64,000 nt of DNA. Origin: an uncultured Muribaculaceae bacterium. Lineage in GTDB: Bacteria; Bacteroidota; Bacteroidia; Bacteroidales; Muribaculaceae. The stretch lies in the NCBI GenBank assembly GCA_934675575.1, contig CAKUQQ010000001.1:1-64000 (forward strand). Direction: 5' to 3'. Of this stretch, positions 9,643-18,520 are shown piece after piece; position 1 is the stretch's first letter; the number at the start of each line of letters is the position of its first letter. The position numbers were made by a program, and so were the translations under genes. Under the pieces are notes generated by a model. The model saw only the letters and a list, made by a program, of their open reading frames with translations. It was not told the origin of the DNA and did no database searches.

Positions 9643-9685
9643 AAGCCGGACTTCACCCAACCAACTGAAGCCCGGCTTCTTAATT
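9643..9685 (+). terminator. Rho-independent-type hairpin after frr
   Basis: Arms 9643-9655 and 9666-9678 pair over 13 positions with one A-C mismatch and a 10-base loop. The following T-tract is weak (CTTCTTAATT). Confidence 0.55.
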
Positions 9686-9733
9686 CCCACTTCCCCAGCA
9701 ACCCACAAAACAAAAAAATAATTTCACGAACTA

Positions 9734-9764
9734 TTGCAAACAACAAAGCGATAAGCTATTTTTG
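9734..9764 (+). promoter_or_regulatory. Promoter of the BspA-like/tail-spike operon
   Basis: TTG at 9734-9736, spacer of 20, TATTTTTG at 9757-9764, 29 bases before the first start codon. No other promoter was seen before 16025, and the gaps between the three genes are 26 bases each, so one transcript for all three is likely. Confidence 0.65.
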
Positions 9765-9793
9765 CCAAATAAAAACATCTAACAGCCAGCGCA

Positions 9794-11653
9794 ATGAAAA
9801 CAATAGCATTATTCATTTTAGCTTTACTCTCAAGCATTGGCGCTTATGCCTACGACTTCATCAACAGCAACATCTTTTATTCCGTGCTGTCGAAACAAGA
9901 GTGTACCTGCGAGGTGACAAAGCGGCCGCGCAACAGCGTCAGACCCGGAAGCGAAATTGTAATAATACCCGAAATCATTTCCGACGACCCCACACACGGC
10001 TACAGGGTGACGTCGGTGGGCTCAAACGCCTTCGACAGCTGCCGCATCAGCGCCCTTGTCATCAACAGATACGTTAGCACGGTCAAAGCCGGTGCCTTCA
10101 GCGTCAAAGGCAGCATACCCGACATATTTGTCGTCAACTCCACGCCGCCGCAATGCGACGCCGCAGCCTTCACCGCAGCCTGCTACGAAAAGTCCACCCT
10201 ACATGTACCACAAGGCTACTCTGCGGCTTACCGCAGTGCTCCGGGCTGGCAAAAATTCAGCCATGTGATTGAAGACGAGCTTAAGGTCAACGACCCGGAG
10301 CCCAACGAATTCCTCAAAGACAAGATTGTTTACAGCATAACAAACTACTACCACAAAACTCCAAAAGGAGACTCGATAAGTTCCACTTGCAACGCATATC
10401 GCTGCGTGGAGGGTGGCGACGTAGTTATTTCTGACCCTGTAATAAATCCATATAACAACAAGCCCTACCCATTGCTGCATATTGAAAACAATGTCTTCTC
10501 AAAGGTCAAGCTCACGTCAGTGGCCTTCCCAAAGTCCGTCAAAAGTGTTCCCCCCATGGTGCTTGACGGACAACACGACCTTGAAATGATTGTAGTCCCC
10601 GAAAAACAATATGATTTGAAGGATTTGTTCAACTTTAAGCCCAACTTGAGGCGCATCTATGCAAGGTCGCCTTCGCCTTATAACTATGACAGTTACGACA
10701 GCAGCTACCCCTATTTCTATCGCACCAATCTCACAAGCAAAATAATGCTCAACGTGCCCATCGGCTGTGCCAAAAACTATGAGAAAGACAGGTATTGGCA
10801 AGTGTTTGGGCGAATAAGGGAGCGTGATTTTTCCACCGACGAGAAACCCGACGAGGAATTCACATCTGGTGACTTAAAATTCAGGGTGATGTCGGAGCAC
10901 GAGCAGAAATGCAGTGTCATCAGAAACAACGATGTCACCTATTCTGGCCATCTCAGCATTCCTTGCGAAGTGGAGCACAACGGCATACCCTATTATGTGG
11001 TCGATATTGACGACAACGCTTTCTCGGGCTGCAGCCAGCTCACCTCAATCACACTGCCGGTCACACTGTGCAACATAGGCGACAGCGCCTTCTTCTGCAG
11101 CGGACTGGCAGGCGACCTGCGCATACCAGACAACACGCGGTCAGTGGGCAGCTATGCCTTTGCTGGCTGCACAGGGCTTAAAAACATTCACATAGGCCGC
11201 AACACACGCATATTCAATGCCGGCGCGTTTGTCTCTGTCACCAAGGGCGACAAAGAATATAAAATGGACATCGACACCATTTTCTCTGACTACTGCATGA
11301 TTCCGCCGTTTTTGCTCAACGACCCCACCTTGCCTTTCAACCCCGACGAATGTAAAGTGGTGGTTGTGCCTCCAGAAATGAAAGGTGTGTACCTGGCCTC
11401 GAGTTATGGTTGGAGACCATTCCTCAACAAAATGATTTGCAGCGTGGAGCAAAACTTCTTCACCAATCGCAAAGTCACGCTTGCCGTCAACGCCGGCACA
11501 CTCTCGGTGACAGGCGACTTCAATGCCGACATCGAAGTGTTCAACTCCCTGGGGCAGCTCGTGTATAGCGGCCGAAGCAGGCACATCAAACTTCCGCAAC
11601 GCGGCATCTATGTGGTGCAAATCGCCGGAGACTCAGCTAAAATAACTTTTTAA
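9794..11653 (+). CDS. Secreted BspA-like leucine-rich-repeat protein with T9SS-like tail
   Basis: 619 residues. A signal peptide (1-19, MKTIALFILALLSSIGAYA) is followed by LRR_5-type repeats, clearest at about 395-480 (DDNAFSGCSQLTSITLP, SAFFCSGLAGDLRIPD, SYAFAGCTGLKNIHIG). The last 60 residues (IEVFNSLGQLVYSG, then RGIYVVQIAG) resemble a type A sorting domain, so export to the cell surface or medium by a type IX-like route is inferred. BspA-like proteins bind host or bacterial surface ligands. The protein is collinear with the product of 14328-16025, with the same order of segments (for instance RIRERDF here, RIREKEF there), so the two arose by duplication. Confidence 0.85.
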   Translation: MKTIALFILALLSSIGAYAYDFINSNIFYSVLSKQECTCEVTKRPRNSVRPGSEIVIIPEIISDDPTHGYRVTSVGSNAFDSCRISALVINRYVSTVKAGAFSVKGSIPDIFVVNSTPPQCDAAAFTAACYEKSTLHVPQGYSAAYRSAPGWQKFSHVIEDELKVNDPEPNEFLKDKIVYSITNYYHKTPKGDSISSTCNAYRCVEGGDVVISDPVINPYNNKPYPLLHIENNVFSKVKLTSVAFPKSVKSVPPMVLDGQHDLEMIVVPEKQYDLKDLFNFKPNLRRIYARSPSPYNYDSYDSSYPYFYRTNLTSKIMLNVPIGCAKNYEKDRYWQVFGRIRERDFSTDEKPDEEFTSGDLKFRVMSEHEQKCSVIRNNDVTYSGHLSIPCEVEHNGIPYYVVDIDDNAFSGCSQLTSITLPVTLCNIGDSAFFCSGLAGDLRIPDNTRSVGSYAFAGCTGLKNIHIGRNTRIFNAGAFVSVTKGDKEYKMDIDTIFSDYCMIPPFLLNDPTLPFNPDECKVVVVPPEMKGVYLASSYGWRPFLNKMICSVEQNFFTNRKVTLAVNAGTLSVTGDFNADIEVFNSLGQLVYSGRSRHIKLPQRGIYVVQIAGDSAKITF

Positions 11654-11679
11654 TTAACACAAAAACAAAACTCTTCATT

Positions 11680-14301
11680 ATGAATGACAATAAAAACGAC
11701 AATAAATATGAGTTGACATACAACACAGAATACAAAAACGAGGCGTTCCCATTTCTGAATGTAACCGACGAGAACAAACGCTTCTGCCCAATCTTTAAAG
11801 AAATCTACACCGACAAAGATTTTCCACAACTTGAGCTGCTGTATTTTGAAGTCAACAAAGAAGAAAAGAGAATCAATTTTCAAATAGGAATTGTAACAGA
11901 CAGCGACAATAAAAATGCAACCGACAACGTAACCAATGTGGTGTGGCAATTTGGGTTGCCCTATTCCAACGAGCACTTCCTTGTGGCACACGGCAACCAT
12001 GGCTCCATGGGCTATGTGGTGATTGACATGGACGCTGCACTGAAACTCGACAAGCCCATTTGGCCAAACTACATCTGGGTCGAAATCGAAGACACAGTAA
12101 AACAAACCAAAGTCAAAAAACAGCACTTCATTTCACGCCCAGAATACTTATTAGACCACAGTGTAATAGCCGAAGTCAACGACTCTCCAAGAATCAAAGA
12201 CGTGATACTCAACAACAGCTGCCGCTATGTGAAAAACTACAACATAGATACAAACATTGTGGAACTCTACATTGAGCGGCAAGGCTCGTGGGGCAAGTTA
12301 AGCATCGTGCAAAAAGAGGACAATAAAAATTACACAAAAAGCTACATCTCGCCAGAGGAGCTTAACCTGTTCATAAAAGAAAAGGATAACAACACAATTT
12401 ATCAGCTTTATGCCACAAACGCCAATGACCCAGAGCCAAAGCGGTGTTTTGACTATGTGGTAAAGACGTTCAAACGCGGAAACGACTCTCTCACCGTGCG
12501 CATAATATTCCGCTATAACTGGACTCCTGTCATTAGCAATGGCGAAGCCTTTGAAATAACTGATGCAGCCTACGACCTAACGGCAAACATGCTAATAGCC
12601 GCAATGCTCAGCAACGAAGAAACCAAGCAAGACACCGTGAACGAATGTCACTTCTTGCACAACACTATCGACACAGAGCTGCAGAAGTTCAACGACATTG
12701 CCAAAACGATGACGTCAACAATTCCTGACGGCTGCATAACAGAGTCTAAGCTCAGCAACGACGTGAAAAAGCTGATTGGCGCTTCCAACAACACCACCAT
12801 CACCAACCAGCCCGACGATTATTTCCTCTGCTCCAGCCAAGACAACCGGTTGACGCTTGCCGACCGACACAGTGGCACTAATGCCCCACAGCCCAGTTTT
12901 GTGGTAGTGAGAGGCAGCAGCATGCCAAGTGCCAATCTGCAACCAAACACCATCTATTTGATAACATCAGCCATCAACTTAAACGGCAAAACACTGACTT
13001 TGGGCCAAGGCACATGCCTCCAGTTTCGAGGCGGCACAATCAGCAATGGCACAATCATGGGTCAAGGCAGCTTGATTGATGCGCCGGAGTGTCGCATATT
13101 TCAAGAGAAAATAGCACTGGCTGGAGAATTCTCTAACCAATTTCCCGTAGAGTGGTGGGGAGCACTGCCCAGCGCCAAATTCGACAGTGCCGCAGCCATC
13201 AATGCTGCCACGGCATCGGGAGCAAAAAACATTGTGGCCCATGGCGAGAACTACTATGTGAAATCAACCGTCTTTATTGAGAAAGAACACATTTCGCTCA
13301 CGTTCGACGGCAACTTGGTTGCCCAATTCACCTATACAAACGAGGGATTTGGCCTCATCGACGTCAAGCAAGATGCCGACAAGGACTTCGTCCGCTACAC
13401 CAGAGCCGCAATTGAAGTAAAAGTGAGCAATGTCAACGTGAAAATGAAAGGCATTATCTCCGAAAACCAAACCCCACTGAAAGTTTGGGAGCAGTTGGGC
13501 GACATATATCCCTCAGCTGGATTGCGCCTTTCGCGAAACTGCCATAACAGCAATTTCATCATCGACGTCATTAAGAATTTCCGCATGGGCATATTGCTGC
13601 AACCGCGCATTGATGAAAAAAACACAACAGCAGGAATACAATACTGCAAATTCACATTTCAAATGCTCTCAAACATAGAGAACTTGGTTTTTGACCTCAA
13701 GGGTGACAACTTTGGCAAAAACCTATGGATTAATGAGAACCAATTTTTTGGCGGCAGAATTGGTGACCCAAATAACAAGACTTGGGTAAAATATGGCATA
13801 ATTTTCAAGGGAGAGCATGTTGGCACTGGGGAAAACAATGAACAAAGCGGTGGCGTTAACGGAAAATTCAATGGAAACCACTATGACTCCATCAATGGCA
13901 ATGTTTTCCACAGCATCGGCTTTGAAGGTCTTCAATATCCAATCCATAATCTTTGGTTATGGACCAGCAATCGTTTTTATGACTTGAGAATGTCGGAAGA
14001 CATTGTGGGCAAAGTCTTTATATCAATGGCTTTTTGCGAAGATTTATTATTTACTTTCAAATCTAATATTACTGATTATATACAATTAACTAAAGTTGAT
14101 GAGGAAACAGGGGAAGAAAAGAAAATAGACTTTTTTTACTTCGATAAAATACAGACGGACAATCAATGTAAGAATATTGTTGTAAAGGAGCGGTCTTTCA
14201 CCCTTATGTATAGCAACACCGAGCACAAATTAATTCCTTTTCTAAACACTGACATCGTTGATTTCTTAAAAGCAAATGTAAAACCAAGTTTTTCATTCTA
14301 A
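11680..14301 (+). CDS. Phage tail-spike-like beta-helix protein
   Basis: 873 residues with no signal peptide (MNDNKNDNKYEL). Residues 1 to about 340 match nothing I recognise. At about 350 comes IPDGCITESKLSNDVK, the hinge motif of phage tail-fibre proteins. Residues about 385-490 (ADRHSGTNAPQPSFVVVRG, IYLITSAINLNGKTLTLG, FRGGTISNG) are a module common in tail proteins of Bacteroidales phages and prophages. WWGALPSAKFDSAAAINAA then opens a right-handed beta-helix of pectate-lyase type. No other phage gene is nearby and both neighbours are secreted LRR proteins 26 bases away. The 3' third is visibly richer in A and T than the neighbours, suggesting acquired DNA. It may be a domesticated spike or a relic; export is unexplained. 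Confidence 0.65.
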   Translation: MNDNKNDNKYELTYNTEYKNEAFPFLNVTDENKRFCPIFKEIYTDKDFPQLELLYFEVNKEEKRINFQIGIVTDSDNKNATDNVTNVVWQFGLPYSNEHFLVAHGNHGSMGYVVIDMDAALKLDKPIWPNYIWVEIEDTVKQTKVKKQHFISRPEYLLDHSVIAEVNDSPRIKDVILNNSCRYVKNYNIDTNIVELYIERQGSWGKLSIVQKEDNKNYTKSYISPEELNLFIKEKDNNTIYQLYATNANDPEPKRCFDYVVKTFKRGNDSLTVRIIFRYNWTPVISNGEAFEITDAAYDLTANMLIAAMLSNEETKQDTVNECHFLHNTIDTELQKFNDIAKTMTSTIPDGCITESKLSNDVKKLIGASNNTTITNQPDDYFLCSSQDNRLTLADRHSGTNAPQPSFVVVRGSSMPSANLQPNTIYLITSAINLNGKTLTLGQGTCLQFRGGTISNGTIMGQGSLIDAPECRIFQEKIALAGEFSNQFPVEWWGALPSAKFDSAAAINAATASGAKNIVAHGENYYVKSTVFIEKEHISLTFDGNLVAQFTYTNEGFGLIDVKQDADKDFVRYTRAAIEVKVSNVNVKMKGIISENQTPLKVWEQLGDIYPSAGLRLSRNCHNSNFIIDVIKNFRMGILLQPRIDEKNTTAGIQYCKFTFQMLSNIENLVFDLKGDNFGKNLWINENQFFGGRIGDPNNKTWVKYGIIFKGEHVGTGENNEQSGGVNGKFNGNHYDSINGNVFHSIGFEGLQYPIHNLWLWTSNRFYDLRMSEDIVGKVFISMAFCEDLLFTFKSNITDYIQLTKVDEETGEEKKIDFFYFDKIQTDNQCKNIVVKERSFTLMYSNTEHKLIPFLNTDIVDFLKANVKPSFSF

Positions 14302-14327
14302 TGTTTCCGACAAAATAATATCTGATT

Positions 14328-16025
14328 ATGAATAATAAAACGATAAATAGGGGTTGGCTGTTAGCGTTATTCGTTTTGCTTGCTGCAACAGCGAGAAGCC
14401 AAGGCTTCTCGCAAGACGGACTATACTACAAAGTTCTGTCGGCCGACGACAAAACTTGCGAATTAACACAGCGACCAACCGGCAGCGAGGACGAATGTGG
14501 CTCTGATGTTACAATACCTGCCACCGTTACCAGCAATGGAGTATCATATTCTGTGATTGCAATAGGCAGCGGAGCGTTTGACAACTGCGCCATAAGCAAA
14601 ATCACAATCCCGTCATCAATCGGCAGGCTCGACGATGATGCCTTGGCTGTTAAAAATTACATACCACGCATCTACATTAATCGCACCACGCCCCCCATAA
14701 CGTCGGATTATGCCTTCACTAATGCCTCGTTAACAAAGGGCAACGTCACTGCGTATGTTCCAAAAGGGTGTCTGAGCAACTACCAAAGCCACAGCATCTG
14801 GCGGCGGTTTAACCTCGTGGAAAATGTAGAAAAAGTAGATACCGTATATGCCAGCAATATGCTTTTTGCCTCTACTGGGCCTTATTCATGTGCGCTCATT
14901 GAAAAATACAACAGTAATTGCGTCTTTATTCCAAAGGCCGTGCCCATCAAGGGCACACTACACACCGTTTCATCGTTCAAATTCAAAGGCAACAGGTCTC
15001 TCTCATCAAAACTTCTTGTACTGCCCGACAACATATACAAATTAGATAGTCTCAACAGTCTCTACACGATGCAAGAAGTTGGTGGCCGTGACATTTATAA
15101 CCTGGTGCTTCCTCGCAGCTTGACTGAAGTGGGCACCATCTTGGTCAACACGATGTCTTTACAACAAATATTCATGCAGACGGCAGTTCCTCCGTTTTCG
15201 TTCGGCGACGACACTTTCACTGGCAACGTGTCTTGCAGCACAATACTGAATGTGCCAAAAGGCTCACTCGAAGCCTACAAAAACGCCCCAGGCTGGAAAA
15301 ACTTTGTCAGAATCAGGGAAAAGGAGTTTCTGTCGCCGCCCGACGAGCAGTTCAGCGAGGGAAATCTTAATTTCATCGTGTATTCCGAGGCCGACAAAAC
15401 TTGTGAGGTTACCGGCTATAATTCCGACTCCATTACAGGCCACGTTGACGTGCCAAGCCATGTGCAGCATAATGGCACTACCTATAAAGTCGTTTCAATA
15501 GGTCCAAAAGCTTTTTATGAAACGGAACTGTCATCTATAACCTTTCCAAACACTTTGCGCCACATTGCAACCCAGGCTTTTAGGGACTGCAAAAGACTGC
15601 AGTATGTCATCATACCCGACAGCGTGACGTCAATTGGTGGGCAAGCCTTTTACAGTTGCGACTCGTTAAGAACTATTGTATTAGGAGAATGCGTAAATAA
15701 AATTGGTTCTGGGGCTTTTGCAAGTTATATTGGGGAATACCGCAGTGCATGCCTGTGCTACCTACGGAAACTATATGTTAAAAACCCCGTTCCTCCCACC
15801 ATGGTTGGCATTGCCTATGAGCCTACTCTTTGGGGCCGCTCTGTAGAATTTATGGTTTATCACCTAAATGTATCACACATCACAATCTATGTGCCTAAAG
15901 GAGCTTCGAGCACCTATGCCAACGACGAGCAATGGGGTGAATATAAGTATTTCACCCCGATTGAGGAAACAGATTTTAGCGACATAGACTTATACCCCGA
16001 CACCCAGCTGCCCACCGACTACTAA
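14328..16025 (+). CDS. Secreted BspA-like leucine-rich-repeat protein, paralogue of 9794-11653
   Basis: 565 residues. Signal peptide about 1-24 (hydrophobic stretch WLLALFVLLAATARSQ). LRR_5 repeats appear near 80-110, 230-310 and 390-470 (AFYETELSSITFPNTLRHI, AFRDCKRLQYVIIPDSV, AFYSCDSLRTIVLG). It follows the first BspA-like protein segment by segment but ends in an acidic tail (DIDLYPDTQLPTDY) and lacks the sorting-domain-like C-terminus, so its anchoring or export may differ. It begins 26 bases after the tail-spike gene and converges on the WYL gene with a gap of only 7 bases and no obvious T-rich terminator. Confidence 0.85.
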   Translation: MNNKTINRGWLLALFVLLAATARSQGFSQDGLYYKVLSADDKTCELTQRPTGSEDECGSDVTIPATVTSNGVSYSVIAIGSGAFDNCAISKITIPSSIGRLDDDALAVKNYIPRIYINRTTPPITSDYAFTNASLTKGNVTAYVPKGCLSNYQSHSIWRRFNLVENVEKVDTVYASNMLFASTGPYSCALIEKYNSNCVFIPKAVPIKGTLHTVSSFKFKGNRSLSSKLLVLPDNIYKLDSLNSLYTMQEVGGRDIYNLVLPRSLTEVGTILVNTMSLQQIFMQTAVPPFSFGDDTFTGNVSCSTILNVPKGSLEAYKNAPGWKNFVRIREKEFLSPPDEQFSEGNLNFIVYSEADKTCEVTGYNSDSITGHVDVPSHVQHNGTTYKVVSIGPKAFYETELSSITFPNTLRHIATQAFRDCKRLQYVIIPDSVTSIGGQAFYSCDSLRTIVLGECVNKIGSGAFASYIGEYRSACLCYLRKLYVKNPVPPTMVGIAYEPTLWGRSVEFMVYHLNVSHITIYVPKGASSTYANDEQWGEYKYFTPIEETDFSDIDLYPDTQLPTDY

Positions 16026-16032
16026 CGGCAAC

Positions 16033-16947
16033 TCACAGCCCCTTTGGTGGGGCTGCGATGCCGTAGTTGGCAAGCGACTTTTTCAGCTCCTCCACCACTC
16101 TCACACGCAGTTCTATGGGTGTCACTACCTCTATGTTGGCACCATAGCGCAATATTTCCTGCACAAAGTCGTCGGTCACCTTGAGCTTGTAAGTAAACAG
16201 CGAGTATTCGCCATGTATCTGCTCAAGCTGGCTGTCGTGAAGCGGCAGAGCCCTGAAATAGTTGGCAAGCCAGCGACTCACACGCAGCGTCACCTCGCGC
16301 GGCTCCGAGCTGGTGTTCACTATGCCAAAGCAGTCTTTGAAATAGGAATATGGGGTGATGGTGGCAGGCATGTCGAAGTGGTCGTCGGTCACCACCAGAC
16401 TGCGTATGCGGTCGAGCGAATAAGTCTTTATCTTGCAGTCGGCCACATTAAAGCCCACCACATACCACAGTTGCTTGAATATCTTCACGAAATAAGGTTC
16501 CAGTAGCTTCTCCTTGGGCATCACCTCGCTATATGACTTATACATGAACCTCACCCGGCGCTGCTGCTGCATGCCCTGAATGATGAGCGACAAAAACTCG
16601 TTGGACGACGGCACACGCTCAAGCACTATGCGGCCGCTCACTGCCGACGACTCCCGGAGCATGCTACTCAACGCCATTGAGTCCATGAGCCATTGCTGCA
16701 TCTTGGCCGACGAGTCGCTGTCGGTGTCGATGTAATACTCATAAGTGCCGGGGTCGCGCTCTATGCGTATGTGGAGCGTTTTGTCAATGCCCTGGCGGCA
16801 GTTATAGAACGTGCGGCGTATCATGGGCGAGCCCTCGCTCAAGTCGGAGGCAAGCCACAAGCGGTTGAGCTGCGCCAAGGTGATGCGGCCGTGCCGGCGC
16901 ACGGTGTCAACTATCCACAGATATTTGCTAAGGAGTTTGTTTGCCAT
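16033..16947 (-). CDS. WYL-domain transcriptional regulator
   Basis: 304 residues. An N-terminal winged helix-turn-helix (about 5-60, ITLAQLNRLWLASDLSEG) is followed by a WYL domain near 120-200 with FVKIFKQLWYVVGFN and IKTYSLDRIRSL, then the usual C-terminal extension. WYL domains bind ligands such as nucleic acids or small effectors and control many stress and catabolic genes. It starts 38 bases after the symporter gene on the same strand, so it is probably the last gene of the namZ operon and may regulate it. The ligand is unknown. Confidence 0.88.
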   Translation of the reverse strand: MANKLLSKYLWIVDTVRRHGRITLAQLNRLWLASDLSEGSPMIRRTFYNCRQGIDKTLHIRIERDPGTYEYYIDTDSDSSAKMQQWLMDSMALSSMLRESSAVSGRIVLERVPSSNEFLSLIIQGMQQQRRVRFMYKSYSEVMPKEKLLEPYFVKIFKQLWYVVGFNVADCKIKTYSLDRIRSLVVTDDHFDMPATITPYSYFKDCFGIVNTSSEPREVTLRVSRWLANYFRALPLHDSQLEQIHGEYSLFTYKLKVTDDFVQEILRYGANIEVVTPIELRVRVVEELKKSLANYGIAAPPKGL

Positions 16948-16985
16948 AATCGATTAAGAAGTAAAATTTGCTGACCTGTTTTTGT

Positions 16986-18434
16986 TCAGTTTTGCTGCTT
17001 TGGCAGGCGAAGCATACACAAGCCCACTATGGTGAACGCAGCATTGTAGAGCAGCAGCTCAAAGCCTATGGTGTAGCCGCACCATGCCTTCATGCCCCAC
17101 TGCAGCACCCAGCTCAGCACCGGCGACATGATGCACACCACAGGCACCAAGCGGTCGCGCACGCGCCCCTTGCACATCATACCATAAGCAAACAAGCCCA
17201 AAATTGGACCGTAGGTGTAGCTTGCCAAGGCATACACCAGCTTTATGGCGCTGTCGTTGTTAAGGCAATAGAACAAATATATTATCACTCCCATTCCGGC
17301 AGCCATGCCCACATGCACCATGCGCCGCTTTGCGCCAAACTTCTTGAAATTGGCAGCCGGCACGCCGGCTATGTCAACGAGAAAGGAGTTGGTGAGAGCC
17401 GTGAGAGCCGAGCCGGCAGCCGAGTATCCGGCCGAGACCAGTCCAAGCACAAACAGCACTCCCACCGCCACAGGCATGCCGCTGTTCCAAGCCACAAGGC
17501 TGAACAAGGTGTCGGCTTTTTCGGGCAATGCTATGCCGCGAGCCTGCGTGTAGAGCACAAGCAGCGAGCCGAGCACAAGAAACAGCGCCACCACAAACAC
17601 CTGCGTGATGCCGCTCACCACAAGACCCTTGCGCGACTCTGCCGCATTTTTGCTGGCCAGTGTGCGCTGCATCAAGTCCTGGTCGAGCCCGGTCATGGCT
17701 ATCACCATGAATATGCCGGCAAGAAACTGTTTCCAAAAATATTTCTCACTGCTTGGGTCGTCGAAGAAAAACATGCGCGAGGTGCCGCTGTCGGCAATGC
17801 GGCTCACTATGCTGCCACCGCCCACACCGCGCGACACAAACACTATGCACAGCACCACGCTCAATATCAGGCACAGGCTCTTGAGCGTGTCGGTCCATAT
17901 CACTGTCTTCACACCGCCCTGCAGCGTGTAGAGGAATATCAGGGCTATCGTCACCACTATGTTCACTGCAAAAGGCACATTGAGCGGCTCAAACACGAGC
18001 AGCTGCAGCGACACGCACACCACCAGAAAACGCACTGCCGCACCCAGCATCTTGCTCACGAAGAAAAACCATGCGCCGGTTTTGTGAGTATGACCTCCAA
18101 AACGGTCTTCAAGGTAGCCGTAAATCGACACCAGATGACGCTTATAAAACAGCGGCACGAGCCAGTAGGCTATCACCAGATAGCCCACGGCAAAGCCCAG
18201 CACCATCTGCATGTAGCTATACTGCGAGCCTATCACATAGCCCGGCACCGATATAAACGTGACACCCGAAATGGGCGCGCCAATCATGGCTATTGCCACC
18301 ACCCACCACGGGGCGTTGTGGCCTCCGGTGAGAGCCACCGAGTCGTCGGTGCGGCGCGATGCCGCCCACGAAATCACAAACAAAAGCACAAAGTAGCCGA
18401 CTATCGTGGTCAGCACTATTTGAGGTATTGACAT
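16986..18434 (-). CDS. Sodium:solute symporter (SSS family), probable amino-sugar importer
   Basis: 482 residues from the ATG at 18434 (MSIPQIVLTTIVGYF); an upstream in-frame start adds a charged stretch ahead of the first membrane helix and was rejected. About 13 hydrophobic segments and the family signatures GGHNAPWWVVAIAMIGAPIS and SAGYSAAGSALTALTNSF are present. SSS proteins couple sodium to uptake of sugars, sialic acid, amino acids or vitamins. Its place directly after namZ (86 bases) points to uptake of N-acetylmuramic acid or a related muropeptide sugar; that substrate is inferred from context only. Confidence 0.85.
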   Translation of the reverse strand: MSIPQIVLTTIVGYFVLLFVISWAASRRTDDSVALTGGHNAPWWVVAIAMIGAPISGVTFISVPGYVIGSQYSYMQMVLGFAVGYLVIAYWLVPLFYKRHLVSIYGYLEDRFGGHTHKTGAWFFFVSKMLGAAVRFLVVCVSLQLLVFEPLNVPFAVNIVVTIALIFLYTLQGGVKTVIWTDTLKSLCLILSVVLCIVFVSRGVGGGSIVSRIADSGTSRMFFFDDPSSEKYFWKQFLAGIFMVIAMTGLDQDLMQRTLASKNAAESRKGLVVSGITQVFVVALFLVLGSLLVLYTQARGIALPEKADTLFSLVAWNSGMPVAVGVLFVLGLVSAGYSAAGSALTALTNSFLVDIAGVPAANFKKFGAKRRMVHVGMAAGMGVIIYLFYCLNNDSAIKLVYALASYTYGPILGLFAYGMMCKGRVRDRLVPVVCIMSPVLSWVLQWGMKAWCGYTIGFELLLYNAAFTIVGLCMLRLPKQQN

Positions 18435-18520
18435 ATCTTTTTTCTCTTTTTTTAACTCTAATTCTTTATCTTGACATTCTTCCACAGCCGTGGCCGTGGC
18501 TCATGCGCTGCTGAGCGCCG

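Noticed and set aside
11680..14301. Complete prophage
   Set aside because: Only one tail-like gene; no integrase, capsid, portal, terminase or lysis gene within the window.
11680..14301. Target gene of a diversity-generating retroelement
   Set aside because: No reverse transcriptase gene or template repeat was seen in the window.
16035..16055. CAGCCCC/GGGGCTG inverted repeat as a terminator
   Set aside because: It lies in the 3' coding end of the WYL gene and has no T-tract on either side.
16968..18431. 487-codon open frame on the plus strand
   Set aside because: It is antisense to the SSS symporter, His/Gln-rich and without any family motif; a shadow of high third-position G/C codons.
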